A stretch of 64,000 nucleotides of DNA from Apostichopus japonicus (GCF_037975245.1 NC_092561.1:1092501-1156500), one strand, 5' to 3'. Positions 11,077 to 25,320 are shown, numbered from the stretch's first letter. Program-made: numbers and translations. Notes: generated from the letters alone by a model not told the origin.

Positions 11077-14000
11077 TTACCTAGGTCTACCCCATTTCTT
11101 AAAAGTGTCATTATTCGATCTATCTTTGAAGAGTAACGGCGGAGACTGAATGATTTCATTCTCTCTCTTCTTGCTGATTTTCCTTTTTGTCGAAGACCCA
11201 GAAGATTTGCCTGGTTTTGAAGCTGCTGGGATTTCGTTTGGCATCCATGGGACAGGGTTGTAGTACGATGAAGCAGAATGGAGATTACCTCTGAGATTTC
11301 CTAAAATAGCAACACAAAAAGAACATCACTATCATATTGCATATTCACTCGGACACTTTTTGTTGTTTCTCAGACACTAGATATATTATTTATTCAACTT
11401 GTATAAATGCTTCAACTATCATAAAGAAAACAAAAACCATGGTGACATCATTCACTTTGCTGTTCTCCAACAGAAGCTTTAAAAAAAGTCATAGAAATTT
11501 GAAAAATTCATGTCTTCACCATACAATATGCGATGAGAAAGTGGTCAATTTCAAATGTACCTAACAGGGTACCAAACCTTTGGCTTATTAATATATAGGA
11601 TAAATGAACAATAAATGTCATGTAGATTTCACTTCAACTAATAGGCCGCTGAAATATTTAGGGCCTGCCTATCATCCCTGGTATTGTTAAATAATGACTA
11701 GGTAGAATTTTAGTTTTAATATGTCATTTATACTAAAAAAGATAAATATGAGGAGTAGTATGTTTCTATACCTATGCTTATTTTGAAGACGCTTTTAAAT
11801 TATGCTTTATCTCTGGTATGCTTCTTCAAGGCTACCTTGATGATGATGATGTTAGGATTAATGAGTGACTAATAACCATTTAAATGAATTTAATTTGATT
11901 TAATTATCAACATGTTTTATAATTGCTTCATTATTTGAAACGTTATAATTAACTCATCATTAGTAATCAAGCAAATGGCCTACAAGCTACAATATATTGT
12001 AATGGGAGTTGAGCATTTGGAAAGTTTATCAACATCAATTTCAAATCGAGAAGCAGCTAAAACAGATGGATTGAAGCTTATGCTTGCTAATCTTTGATGA
12101 CTACAGTCCTTACAAACTCAACATATATATGTTGTTCCGTTGTTTTATTCACATTACTGCGCCCATTTTTTATGTATTTTTTATTTTTATATTCTTTATT
12201 GTGGTTTATAACCCTGTCTTATATCATTTATTACTTTTATTGCTGTTGTTATTACTTTTAGGTTTCTTTTAAGTTTGGTAATTTTATATTCCAGGTATTG
12301 GTTCTTTTGTACAGTGCTCTTGAGCATGTTTTATTTCATGATAACAGCACTTTAATATTTGTTATTTTTTATATTATTTACTGTATAAACAAATTTAAAC
12401 CAGAGGTGCTAATATGTTATAAGATTTACATATTTGATTCAGATGAAGACACTATTGTTATACAGATCTACATACTTTTACAGATTTTTCCCTTTTTTCA
12501 ACCTCTTAGAAAACATTTTTTGTATTTGTAACATCTTTAATGATAAACTAGAATGTTGTATTAATTGGATTAAAAAATACAATCCACGTAAATTAACTTA
12601 TAACTAAAAGTAAGAGTCGAATTACACTGACAAATTTAAAGACAAAACAAACTTAAAGGAGGCAAACAAAAGACTGAGGAAACAGACCACATTTAAACAA
12701 CAACAAAATATTTCCACAGCCTGACAATCTTTTTCACTATCATATACGTTATTTGTGTGATATTGCATATATTGTGTAGAATCATTCTCCGATAAGATTT
12801 CCTTCGATAACACACAAAGCACACTTCTTATTATAGTTATTTGCTGTTGAACAATGGTGCTCTGACGTACATGGTCAGGCTTGATGATTCTAAGTATTGT
12901 ATCGGTTAAGTCTGACTTTGTCTTTGACATGATCACAATCTAAAATTTGTCAGTAACTGTCATACCTTACAAGGGTGAAATCCCATGATGCAGGAGTAAT
13001 CAAGTTATTTATTGTTACTGTCATGGTACAATAGTCTGTTGGACAATTGTTCATAATCCTAATGTGTCCCTCACAAAGGCTCACAATCAATGTCCAAATT
13101 CCTCAGGGTGCATCTTGCTTTAGACAGACTTGTTTGATTTAAACCAACTGGGATTTCCATTGCATGCCTTTTCTGGTAAAAGTAAGCTTGCCGCGAGGGG
13201 GGGGGGGGGTGAGGTGAGTCGAGGCGAGAAACTTAATGTATTACTATAGGGCTCCTCTGGGCAGCAATTTGAAAAGTCTGTAAGGCTTCAGACTGAAGCT
13301 ACTTCAAGTTTTTTGTTGAAGTTGTTTTCATTGTTAATTCTGCTGATTATATTAAAGTTACTGTTTCTATGGAGTATTGCAGGTGCTCTCAAAATGTTAC
13401 AATCCTTTCTGTGCAATTTTTGCTGCAGTTTATCATTTTGCTGCAAAATGATAAGTTAATTACATTCTGATGCCAGTTAATCAGGTTGTTGCAAAAAGTT
13501 GAATTGACAAGATTAATTGTTATGACTGATCGATTATATCATTTTGCTGCAGAATGTTCAATTCCTCATGTGAAAACTTCCAAAATTTTGGATCAGTACT
13601 TTTTATTTGAAACGAAACTTAACTAATCAAGCTTACGAATAAAATTATTTTGGGATTTCAACATCGATTAGAATCACATGTCAAGGTTAACTCGAACAAG
13701 TTTCTTCCGGAGGGATGATTTTTGCTTTTCATAATTTAAACTAACCTGTATCGTAGAAGCTACCCGTTGCTGGTTTTGGTTTATTTTTGGCTTGTTTTTT
13801 CCATTTCTTAAACGCTTCATCAGCTTTCTCTTGCCTCATCCTCTCTTCTAATGCTGTCCTCTGTTTTTCCTCCTGGGCTTTTTCTCTTAACTTCTTCTCC
13901 TCTTCTTTCTTCTTGCAAAGCCATTCTTGCCTCTTGGTCTGCCAAAAGAACATGAAATACAGTCAAAGCTCATCATTGGTTTGAATAAAAGAGGAAAAAC

Positions 14001-17000
14001 AAATGCAGGTTCAGTGACAACAGGTGGGGGGAGGGTGGAGGGGGGGTGGAGGTATGAGGCCATGCTCCCTTCCCTCACCTAACATTTTCAGAGTGATAGT
14101 TTTCATATAGATGTGGTTCCACTATGTGCGAGATTTTGAAACAAGTGAAAATTGGATGACCTGCTACAGTAGCCTCCAATGTCAAACCTATTTGGTCAAT
14201 GCACATTGATCATATTAAAAAATTTCAATTGATTGAAATAGGGGATAACATTTTTGACCAGTTTATAGCAGTTGAATTTTGATTTTATCCATAACTTGTT
14301 GGTTGGCATTGCGGTAAACTTGAACAGTATGAACTTGAACAGAAGAAGTTGTAACATCTGTGATGTTATCAGTTCAAATCCACCTATAAATAAATGAGGT
14401 TATCAAAATATTGTGGCCAAAAAACAAAAACAAAAAAAGGAAAAGGAAAAATAAATATGAAAAATTTATGTCAACATTTTGCCCCCATGATATACTTTTA
14501 CCAATTATTAGTATTGTTTCTTTGGAGTAGCTAAGCATTTAGTCTACAAATAGCAGTCAACTTTCAGCCACAGAAAACAAGCACATGATTGAAATTGTGC
14601 ATTAACAGAGCAATGGGGAATCGTTTGCAGGAAATAATTTAATGGTTTGAATTTTGTCCCCTATAAAATCCTATGGTCCCTGTGTAAAAACAAAACTGCT
14701 ACACCTCTTTGCATTTGTATAGCAATTTGATATGCGAGATTTCCAATACCACTGAAAATTGGATGACCTCCTAGCCCCCGATTTCAAACCTTTTTGGTGA
14801 AATGCACATTGATCATGTTAAAAAATTTCAATTGATTGAAATAGGGGATAACATTTGTGACCAGTTTATAGCAGTTGAATAGCATTTTGGGATGCGATAA
14901 GCCTACAGTACTGGTTAAATTATTCCATGTCTTCAATATCAGTGTCAAAAATGCTAGTCAGCAAGAAAGAACAATATAAAGACAGATACCCCCCCCCCCC
15001 CCCCGGCTACTCCCACACAGAATTAGTGCACTATCGAAGGCATCCTATGAAAGTCATGTACTGTAATACAGACAAAAGTAAATGTGCACATATTTTTTAT
15101 GATATATAATCACAGATATTGTGCACACTTAATCATAAATTCCAATGTCCTGAAACCAGACACATCTATTTCATCTTCGTACCTTGTCTTTCTCAACCCT
15201 CTTCTGTTTGACTAAAATCTTTTCTTTTTGCTCCCGTCTTTTCTTCCTGTCCTGTTTAGCCCTTTGCTGTTTTTCGTCTTTTTCCTTGGCTCTTAACCAG
15301 TCCCGTACTTGACCCTCTATGTACCTCCTACGTTCCTTCTGCTTCTCTTCCTCCTCCTCTTTAGCTTTCAGGTCGGCCAGTTTCTGACGGACTTCTTCAC
15401 GCACTTTCTTTCTTTCCAGCTTAGACTTTTCAATCAGCCACTTTTCCCAAGGGGTGAGAGGAGACTCTTTGTCATTTCCATTGTTCTGTTCTGGATCCTT
15501 GGAGATATCTGTGTTGGGGTTGTCTTTTTGTGGTTCAGTACCCCTCCTTGCAGGTGAGCTGTTGAAACAATTAAATATACAATTACAGAAATTGTTCAAA
15601 CATATCATCACAGACAGTGAAATGTAAAGGCAATTTCATATCACCACAGGAGTAATTGTCTATAAGATACTGCAATATTCAAAGTTTTAAACATAACCAA
15701 AAATAACTGCTCAAAACTGCTATTTAAAATATGCACACTTTGTTTAACACTGTTTCTTCTCTGTCTTTTTTTTAGGCAAGTGGGGGAGCTGGGGGAGGAA
15801 TTGACGTAAACTGTATACAGGTATGGGGGGGGCGGTGAGATATGCAAAGAATAGAGGTTTGAGATGATCCTACCTTGTCGTGGAGGAGTTGGTGAGACTC
15901 CCTGTGGACAAACTATCAATACTGCTATGAGATAAGACAGATAAAAGCGATCTAGTAGATTCACCGGTCTCATTCATATCAGCAGATGAATTCTTAGGCC
16001 GAGGGGATGCTGATGGATTTTCAAACGAGCGGGATGAACTTTGAAAAGTATTGCTGCCATAACTCGTCTCTCTCATGGGTGAATGTGACTTGCTGTTATA
16101 TTTACTTTTGGTATTGGTTGGTGTTGATCTGGAAAGAGGTTGAGATGCTGGTGAACTGGTACCCTTTGGGGTTGAATGAGAGATCTTGCTACTTTGAGAT
16201 GACTGACTGGTCTCCATCATGACACCCTTAAAAGAAAAGGATAGAATAAAAGTTGTTAGAATGATATCAACATCAACTTGAAATGTCTAGGCTCTTTTTC
16301 CCTGTGCTATATTGTATGTGATCCTTTGTTGTATGTACATGTATGGATGATGCAATAAGTTTGCATTGAAAAGGGCAAATATATTCTTTCAGTTGCAATT
16401 GCATACTGATCAGTGCGAGTTTGCATCGTGGTAGTTATATTTTAAGCTACATGATTCCCTCAAAGATCTGCTAAAAAGCCTTCAGAATGACATAGAAGTA
16501 TAAAGTTTGTAAAATCTTGAGTGAAAATGTATCATGCAAGCAAATTGTATGCATTAACTTTACCATTATAAGTTAGTTAAATTTGTTATACAGGCTCTAA
16601 AAGGGGATTCAAAACAAAAAACTGGTGTTCTTATTGGAATTTGGCAAAAAAATGATGATGGAATAAGTTGTGAAATTACCAATTGACACAGCTGCGTAAA
16701 TGCAATATACAGCATAGGCCTATAACAGAAGGCCACTTACCTGTACGTATGTAAATTGTAATGCTAGTGATTACAACGTTACAGCATAATATAAAGTACT
16801 ATCTGTCCAAGTGTTCAATAATTTAACAGTTTTACAAACCACAGTGTGCATATGATGAGGTTTTATTTTAATTGACTTTACAATTACAGAACACTTTGTA
16901 AAATATTCAAGCTTTGTGCATCAAACTTGTGAACTTTGTATCTCTGCAGATAACTTTTTTTTAAATTTTTTTATTTATATTATTTAACTGAGGGTGACTA

Positions 17001-18315
17001 GGTGACTAGGTAAGCCAAAGCTTATCTTCCCAGAGGCCTTCAGTTACAAAGACAAATAAAAAGAATTGTAGTCAAATCAAATTAAGACGGTTAGATACAC
17101 AAATAAAAAGGCAAATGAAAGAGTAAACGAGTGCTCAGGTAGAAATACAGACATTGAATGTGAGTAAGAACAATGAATAGCACTGCCACTATGCCAGTGA
17201 CTACTGTACTTAATATGACAAGAAGACGGATGGCTTTATGCTTTATACCAATTAACAGTTGTAGCTCATTTTGAAATTTTTAGAGTTAAATCCAGGTACC
17301 CTGTTATGTTACTGCCAGTGCTACTGTAGGCCTAGCCTAATGTGGGCCTAAGTTATGCTGTGCTTGTACTGTAAGTTGTACTGTAACGTGCTACGATTAC
17401 GAATATGATTCAACACTAACTTACTCAGTTGCAGTCAATCAAATTACATTCATTCGTTCTATCCTATTTCATTACCAACAAACTCGTCTCATAAAGCAGG
17501 TTTTACCCACAAAGCGCTCATCAATTCCGATGTCACTAGAGTAGTTATTACTCTGGGCTAGTAGTAGCAGAAGTAGTTATAGTTACTTGGTCCAAACATT
17601 CCTCACTGCACTAATTTAGGGTCTCTACACTAATTGAAATAAGCGCGCTGTTTTGATAATTTCATAATAAACTTGGAGTCGTATGTGGTGGACCGGTTTC
17701 ACGAAAGTACCTACTGTAGCAGGACGATACTGGTTGGTACGCCATTCGTCACAACTGGCTTTGGTCCTAAGGTCTAGATAGCTCACATTTAACGGTGTTG
17801 CTAGACCTTTGAGATTGAAAGTAAAGCATAGGAACATTCATATGTCATTGGTACGTACTAAACTGTAGTATGATAGCTTAAAAGTATCCTACCGCAAACG
17901 TTAGGCATATTACTAAGTTAGGCCTAAACACTAGAACAGTAGCACTATAGTATCACTTTCATTAATACTCTGTCAGTCTGTGTAGGGTATAAAAACTATA
18001 AACTAGCCTAACTTTGGGCCTTTCGAGCATAAGTTATTTACTTTAAGTTATCCATTGTAAAAATTTGTTTGATTGTTAGAATTTAATGCACATTTTCTAA
18101 GAAATGGTTAACATTCCTATTAAAGCGTAATTAATATTAATATTTCCTTCAGTACCTCCAATCAGTTTTTCAACATTTGCTAGGTTTAAAGGCATTGAAG
18201 ACTCGCCCCAAAATGCGTGCGGCCATCTGAAAAAGTTAACTTTCTTGCTTGCAAGTGACGTTTTGTTCGTGTCGCTACAAAATGCAGAGAGTATTGGATT
18301 TACCTGGACAGCCAT
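11077..18315 (-). CDS. CCDC34: Coiled-coil domain-containing protein 34 homologue
   Basis: Five coding exons on the minus strand join without frame breaks: 18315-18304, 16226-15874, 15558-15183, 13938-13746 and 11300-11077. All introns are GT-AG, and the product is about 385 aa (human CCDC34 is about 373 aa). Residues 1-120 are Ser/Thr-rich and low-complexity. From about residue 140 the protein has the LTPWEKWLIEKSKLERKK motif, then a long Lys/Glu/Arg coiled coil. Near the C terminus come FKKWKKQAKNKPKP and SYYNPVPWMP, matching the PWExW and FYNPIPWKP hallmarks of CCDC34. The family is linked to cilia and sperm flagella; that is family knowledge. The start is the least certain part: the first exon offers only one in-frame ATG, four codons before the splice, and MMET in exon 2 is an alternative. 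The gene is head to head with IBA57. Confidence 0.88.
11703..11832 (+). repeat. Dispersed repeat family C, diverged copy in a CCDC34 intron
   Basis: It begins AGAATTTTAGTTTTAATATG and continues to a CTCTGGTATGCTTC end, parallel to 4900-5054. It lies inside the 2.4-kb last intron of CCDC34, which also contains AT-rich open frames without recognisable content. Confidence 0.45.
14128..14277 (+). repeat. 150-bp direct repeat, copy 1
   Basis: A block from GCGAGATTTTG to GCAGTTGAAT, including AATTTCAATTGATTGAAATA, is repeated at 14734-14880 in the same CCDC34 intron, 606 bp away. Non-coding. Confidence 0.85.
14734..14880 (+). repeat. 150-bp direct repeat, copy 2
   Basis: Partner of 14128-14277. 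The sequence just after it (ATTTTGGGATGCGATAAG) resembles pieces near 5545 and 40455 that run into GGATAAATTAT, so a wider dispersed family is likely. Confidence 0.8.
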
Positions 18316-19640
18316 CCCCTCAACTTCAGTCAAGTCTGTTTGAAGGAATGGCTCATCGGGATAGGAGGTCTCCACGACCCTTGAAGATCCCACAATCTGC
18401 TGAAACGTGATACCTTATTTGTTATCTTTAGCTGGACCTGAGATGTCCATCGCTGTATTGTTTGTATGCTGTGCTGTGGGTATTGACCGCAGCTGTATGT
18501 ACTGACTGTAAACTAGTGTCTAATTACCGACGGTAGCAAGCTATGTGTGTTTTTTCTGGGACCGATGGTGGCGTTTAAAACTTCTGTTACACCTCATTCG
18601 AAACTAGGTCAAATTACCGGCATTAGACGTTTCTTTTTGCGCGAGTCTTCACACCCTTTAAACATTCTACACAAGTAATGTTGTAAAGCAAAAATTGATA
18701 ACGTATTGCTTGGATATCATGGTTTACATTATCATTATGGCTATTTGCCTGGCAGTCGGTGAATAACAATGTTTAGCACAGTATTTGTTATGTGTAAACA
18801 TTATATGCAAATTCAGGAAACACCTCTCTCAGACCTGGTAAACAAGTCTATAAAATTTGGATAAATACTATAGACACACAGAATATGAAGCTTTCAAAAT
18901 CCCATTCTACCTCAGTCCAGCTGCCATTGAGAATATTGACGGGACCATGTTATCCTCCCTACACCTGAAGGAGAATGAAGGCAGTATGTTTTCTTTGTAT
19001 GGCTTGTGTATATGATAGCTTTGCTTATTTGCAAATTTTAGTTCTTCGTAATCCAGCAGCCTGGGACATAAGATATCACAGATGAGGCATTGCCTTATTC
19101 ACTCTGCAGGTGTACTGTATGTAAAGTGAGGTCATCACTGTCACCTCCTGTTATTCCAGAGCTGCCTGGTGAAGTTTATTCAATGTTTCTCTTATTCAGT
19201 CACCTGCCGTGTGAATAGAGGTGACCGTACACTAATTCAGAAATAACATTTGAGTGCATCTTATGCACAAACAATTCTGTTTTGATCAACTCAAGATAAT
19301 GATTGACTAGAGAGCCAAACTTGTAAAATGTAAAGTTGCATGGTGGGTCCATTTATGAAGCACTTAAGACTTTGACTTGGCAAATTTCACTAATTGTTGA
19401 ATAAATTTCTCTCAGTTCAACACATAATGTGTGAGCAACATGGACATCAACAGATAACAGATTTTGACCAGTGAGGTTTGTACTTGTAAGCATTTGTGGA
19501 ATTGCAATTGGAAGTCTGAGATGAAAGCACATACTGTACTGGTCACATTACCTTATACTCAAACTCACTCTTAGTATGGCAATGTTTTAATATATATTGC
19601 ATGGTTTTCATCATTTTGTTTTCTTTCCCTTTTCTGGCAG
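18316..19640. promoter_or_regulatory. Putative divergent promoter region between CCDC34 and IBA57
   Basis: The CCDC34 coding start (minus) and the IBA57 5'-UTR acceptor (plus, AG ending at 19640) face away from each other across 1.3 kb. No TATA box or clear CpG island was identified. A bidirectional promoter is an inference from gene orientation only. The IBA57 leader must start upstream, because a good acceptor (polypyrimidine tract, CTGGCAG) sits at 19640 before its ATG exon. Confidence 0.35.
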
Positions 19641-19697
19641 GTAATGTATACTGCCGTCAATTTGAAGTGAAACCAGCCTAGAGCTAATTGAGACACC

Positions 19698-22600
19698 ATG
19701 AGTTATCTGGCTAAAATACTCAACACCACTTGGAAGTCTGTTGGAACTCATAATGGTTTTAAACTGTCATCATTGCTCAAGAAAGGATCCAAGACACTGC
19801 CCATAGTGCAAAGGTGTCAATTTTGTGGCAAGTCAATACATCAGGAAAATCCAAATGGGATAAAGTCACTCAGGGTTGTTGAGCTAAAAGATAGGGGAAT
19901 ATTGCAAATTGCTGGAGTTGATGCAGCTAGTCTGCTTCAAGGAGTAATCACAAATGATATGGAGATGCTTGAAGGAGAAGAAAGGGTGAAAGCAATGTAC
20001 ACTATGTTCCTGAATGCGCAGGTAATAATGGTTTGTTTACAATTTATGTTGCATAAATGTTCAAGTGATGATGGCTCATGTACTGCAGCTGGTTGCTGAA
20101 TGTTATAATGGCCAGCTGTGTACTGTATCTGGTTCGTCTGTGTTCATTTCATTTACTGCTCAAGTAATGTTCTGTGGTTCCACTCAGGTTTGTAAGTGGC
20201 TTGTGAATATTATCTACTGTACAGTAGTTCTATAGTGTTTGGGTCATGATGGCTCATGCCCTGAAGTTGGTTCCTTAATGTTCGAGTGGTCATGATAGCT
20301 CATTGTGACAAATGTTCTCATTGGACAGCACTCATTTTGATTTAATCTAATAAACAGCTCAAGCAATTTGTCACTAAGTGTGTAAATCCGTTCAATAGCA
20401 ATATCTGATACATATTAATATTTTGTCAGTACCTGTTACGCTTAACTTTAAGAGTCAAACCAGTTTGATGAGAACACATTCTTCCCCAATTCTGATCAAA
20501 TGTTATCTGAAACTGAAAGTGCCACTTTTCTCATATTGAAGTACACCCAAAGCTTGTTCTGTACAACCCAACCTTTCTTAATGTGTATTATATTACAGGG
20601 TAGAGTCCTTTATGATGCTCTCATCTATCGTCATGACAACCCAGCTGAACCAACGTACCATATCGAATGCGACACCAAAATCTTGCCAGATCTTCACAAG
20701 CATTTAAAGATGTACCGACTGAGAAGAAAGGTTAGTCTGATTGGGTGGATTCAAAGAATGGATAAGATTTTCCATTTGAACCTGAAAAGAAGTAACGACA
20801 AAGGAATAGCATTTGACATTTTAGGCTATTATTGAGTTAACAAACTAATGAGTTACTTTGCTTCAGATGGGATTTTACTGCATGTTCTACTAGTATTGAA
20901 ATACTTATTAATTTCAACTCAAAAACCTGTTTGAAAGGAAGGGGAAACATACACTCAGTGTGGTGGAATGGTCTGCAAAAAGTAAGAATTCACTGTGCTA
21001 AACATGGAAAGCTGTAGCAGGCTCTGTTAAAATCCTGCTGGAACAAGGCTGAACCAATATCAAATCTCAGCAGACTAACAGTGCCTGTTATGTGAAAAGT
21101 GGAGCACAAAAAAAAAAAAAAAAATTGGCTGCAGTCTGACTTTTGAAAATTTTCAAGAATTGTTTGATTTCTCTCATCCTTTAATTGGAAAAGTTAGGAA
21201 TTTCCCCATAAAAGAATTGCTGCTTATATGTAGCTTCTTTCTCTATACTTATTTCAGGTTGAACTCTGTGATGTCAGCTCGGATTTTAAAGTGCGGTGTC
21301 TTTTCGACAACAAGCAATTCCCACCATTCAACGGCTTTTGGACTCCAGACCCAAGGCTGAGCACCTTCATGTATAGATCTGTGACACCTTCAAATCTATC
21401 AGGTGAGAGCACTCTCATTTTACAGAGTCGAATTTAGAGTTTGAGGAATGTTCTGTAAGGATGATTTCAAAGTCACTTATTTTCATAATTCTTAGCGGTC
21501 TTCTGAGGCATTTTTCCCATTGGAAGGAAGCCAACTTTATCCTCCTTGCAGTAGTGTAAATTGTCAAGAATGTTTTCGAAAATTGTCTTCCATATCAGGA
21601 ATAATGCTTCACGAGTCTGCTAGTGTGAAATGTTCCGATTCTTGGAAAATACAAACAAGCCTGAAAAAAGCACAGAAATTCCTTTGACTAGCTCAGGATT
21701 TGAACCAGTGCCATCAGTGTTATGCAGCTCAAAGTTGGTGGTGATATCTATGTAGCTATTTTTTGTTTGCTCCCAGTCAGTTTTTCTAGTGTTTATTAAC
21801 TTAGAAAAATATTTATACAGGTACATCTAACATGGAGTATGCATTTATATAGCAACACATTGTGCTTGCAATACGTCATCTAATGTCACACAAATAAATG
21901 AACACTGTAAGAGAACAGCACACCCAGCCAAAGCTAAAAGTACAGATGACATTTACAATTTTCAGTTGTTGAACAAACGGAATGTTTCTCCTGCAGTCTC
22001 AGATGTTGCTGGAGGGGTAGAGGTGGTTTCCGTGGAAGAGTACAGACGATACAGGTACCAGCTAGGTCTGGCCGAAGGGGTCGACGACCTCCCTCCTGGT
22101 GATACTCTGCCACTGGAGGACAATCTAGTCTTTTTGAATGGTGGTAATGTTGATGCAATATTTCTATATGGTTTTCTGTGTTTTTTTGCTCCTTTAAACT
22201 GCATTTGGGATTAGTTTTGCTACTGTGTCTGCTGGTTCCATACTCAAACAAGCATATAAAAAAAACTTTTGTAAAACCAAGTCCACCAAAATAGCAATAG
22301 ATTTTAGGTGAAAATCAATAGTTTAATTTAAAAAAAAAAAATTAGTACATTCCATTGTGTAAAATTTGTGAGGTTATATTTTTGAACTAATGAACTGAGA
22401 TTTCTTGCATAAAATATAAATGTATGTATTTTAGATCCTCCTGCAAGCAGGAACCCACGAAGAAGCCATCATTGGCTTATCAAAGCTGCAAGCTGACCGA
22501 AGTCAGTCTCTTAGATTCATATTTAACGTCCATGATTATGAATTGTCAATTGTCAACAACTCTGTAACTGGACGACATACATTAATCTTGGAGTGACTCG

Positions 22601-24323
22601 AACTCTGGACCTTATGATTGAAAGGCACCGGCATTAACCACTGAGCTAATAAATAAATAGATAAAATAAACAAAAATAAAAACTTGTGAAACTTGTTTAC
22701 AGATTACATTTCTTTGTCCCACAAAATGTTGACAGCCTTCACCCAGGAATAGCTGTTCAGACTGGCCTTATCATTCTACATACATCTTGCTGGACAACCT
22801 CATTTGCAAAATTTTGGATAAATGCAACAAAACTGACCTATATGAAGATTTCTTTGTGTATCAAGATTATTCTTGAATGTGACTCACAACAAAATACTTC
22901 ACCACCTCGCATTTTCTTGAGGTGGTCCATCTAATTTATTATCTGGACACCCTACTCATCTTCACAGATCCCAATAATATTCCATAACCATAGCAATTTA
23001 ATTTTATAATATTGACAGTGGATTTCAGCAAAGGATGTTACCTCGGCCAGGAGCTAACTGCCAGAACACATCACACTGGAGTAATAAGGAAAAGACTAAT
23101 GCCTGTGGAATTGAAAAGGTAACACCTCAGTTTCCAAGTTTAGCATAAAAGTCATTTACATTGTTTATCAAATTACTATAATCAATTAGTGTAATCTTCT
23201 CCGAAATGTTATTTAGTGTCGGTAGTTAAGCAACAAAAGTTTAAGTTAAATTGCAAAAACCCAAGAAATATTTTGCTACAACTGAGTACAAACCAGTGAC
23301 CTCAGGGTTAACAATCATGGATAGCGTGGCAGAGCAAGGGGTTGTAATTGTAAGATCGCTAGTTCCTATCCCGCTCTGGCCAAAAATGTCTTGCCTCTTT
23401 GTAAGTTTGTTTATAACATCCCAGTCATTTTGCCATCATTCATTGACGTATTCTATTAGTTTGTCATAAATTGAGAATTCTTCTTTGGGACCGGAAACGA
23501 TCCCGCGGAAATACTTGAGCACCCGATTGATAAATTTATGGTAATTTTTTTCCATGTTCTTCCGTTAGTTCCTCAGATGTTATTCCAGCTGGAAGTGCAA
23601 TAAAGACTGAAAAGGGAAGGAATGCCGGAAAGTTCAGAAGTCAAGTGGGAAACTCAGGTTTAGCTCTGCTAAGAGTAGCCTATGGGTGAGCATACTTGAG
23701 ACAAACCACATATTAGTGGATGCATGATATTTCAGGACTTCTCTAATACTTTCGAGAATTTTTTTTAATATTTTTTTTTATGGAATGTCTGTGTTTATAT
23801 GTGAAGAGTTTGTCTTGATCACTGTGTAGGGGGTAAGCGCTTTGGCATTAAAGAATGTATAAAATCATCCGCTGATTGGTTAGAGGGATCGGATTTTTGT
23901 CAAGCACCAATCTCTTACCTGAAAGTTTTTTTTACATCAATTGAAACCATAAAAATTGCTAGAGCGAGTTCAAATTCATGTGAATTTAACTGACAGTTGT
24001 GGGAGTTTACTTTTCTAGAGCCCATTCTGCTTCTCCACATTTGCAGTAGCATCGTAAAATAATAACATTCCCAGCTTGATTTGTTTCTATTAGTGCTATA
24101 TGCCTTTTTTTCAAACCACAAGCTAGACAGTTTTAGTTTGATTCATTTTTACAATTTTTGGTCACTTTTCATTGGACATGTAAAGACAAACTCCAGTCCT
24201 CATTGCTTTCTGTCTGTCTTCTTTAGTCGAGGAGAGCTGTTGCATGTCGTTCTCCCGAACGGGGCCAGATGTGAGATGGTGGCCCACATTCCATCCTGGT
24301 GGCCAATCGATCTTCTCCAATGA
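19698..24323 (+). CDS. IBA57: Mitochondrial iron-sulfur cluster assembly factor IBA57
   Basis: Seven exons join in frame to 353 aa plus stop: 19698-20021, 20599-20730, 21258-21402, 21997-22143, 23019-23118, 23569-23685 and 24227-24323. All introns are GT-AG. Human IBA57 is 356 aa. The first ~45 residues lack acidic residues and are Lys/Ser-rich, consistent with a mitochondrial presequence. [16 protein letters not shown] (about residues 74-89) and [20 protein letters not shown] (from residue 254, Cys at 256) are the folate-binding-fold signatures of the IBA57/YgfZ family. IBA57 acts in the mitochondrial matrix with ISCA1/ISCA2 in making [4Fe-4S] clusters. The ATG at 19698 lies in an exon whose 5' UTR starts at 19641. 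Copy number and expression cannot be judged, but no break is seen. Confidence 0.95.
22436..22660 (-). repeat. tRNA-derived SINE (family B, copy 1) in an IBA57 intron
   Basis: Read on the minus strand it has TAGCTCAGTGGTTAATGCCG (A box), then CAATCATAAGGTCCAGAGTT and GAGTCACTCC (B-box region), then a body rich in GTCAGCTTGCAGCTTTGA-like sequence. The same unit is at 50071-50290 on the plus strand. Confidence 0.8.
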
Positions 24324-25320
24324 ATCTGGAGGTACAAGTTAAAAAACTGGTGAAACTTTCCATCCCAGGTGCCACTGGCAGTCTGACCGAAACTCCAGTA
24401 GACTCAGGAAGGCAAGCCATGGATATTTAAGTTTTACATGAATCATCAAGGTAGAAGGCAAAAATGTATTTCATCTTGATGGGAACATTCAGTAGTAACA
24501 GTAGTTAACATTTATTGATACATCTCTTCTCTTACCAGCATTGTGTTTTCTACTGGCCGAATAACAATGAATCTTGTGCCATATCAAGTACATGGTAAAG
24601 ACATCCTGGGATTTCTTGTAATAGGGGCTTGCCGAGACAGTTAGTGGGAAGATACAACCGTAAAGTAGCGGTGCGTATGAAAGTATCTGTCATAAGAAGG
24701 AATGCCATCCCATGAAGGGTAAAAAGCTTTTGCCCCTGTGTACCTTGTTTTCAGCAAAATAATGTTTACAACTAATTTTTAAGTGCCACAAAAGCAGAGT
24801 GGAATTTGCCCTCTGTTCCCTGGGTACACCCCTGTGTTATCTTTGTTGAATTGGCAATGTAGATCAATCCATAAGGACGCTATCAGCTTTACGACATGTT
24901 TGTCACCATATTGCCTGGGCAAGATGTGTTTATCTCAAGAAGGGCATACATCATGTTCCCAAATGTGTTGGTGTCAATTTCTACAGTACTGCCATGTAGT
25001 ATTGATGTGCAGAATAGTATGGGAGAGGGGTGGAATGGGGTGGGGTGGTGGTGGAGCAAGAAAATGTGCATTTAAATTGTGGAATATTGGGGTAAAGTTG
25101 GGAATTGCCTAACTGTTATGTCTCTCCCTACATAATCGTACGCATGTGCAAATATTTATAATGTAGCTGTGGAAATGTAAGAACAAGTCATAAGTAGTAC
25201 CTCCAAGTTCAGTGTGCTAAAAAATTCTGGAGATTATTTCTAAGTATCATCTTGAAGGGTTCAGACCCTCCAAATGATATATCCAAACTTTTGAGTTTTC
25301 ATTTCAGTTTCATAGACATG
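24324..25320 (+). other. IBA57 3' flank, no further gene seen
   Basis: This probably includes 3' UTR. No close AATAAA is found on the plus strand; the nearest clear one is at about 26504. Open frames here have no recognisable domain. Confidence 0.35.

Noticed and set aside
18097-18303. Extension of the CCDC34 first exon to a 98-codon frame
   Set aside because: A donor at 18303 (CAG/GTAAAT) joins in phase to exon 2, and the sequence beyond it has no similarity to CCDC34. The apparent start upstream is GTG, not ATG.
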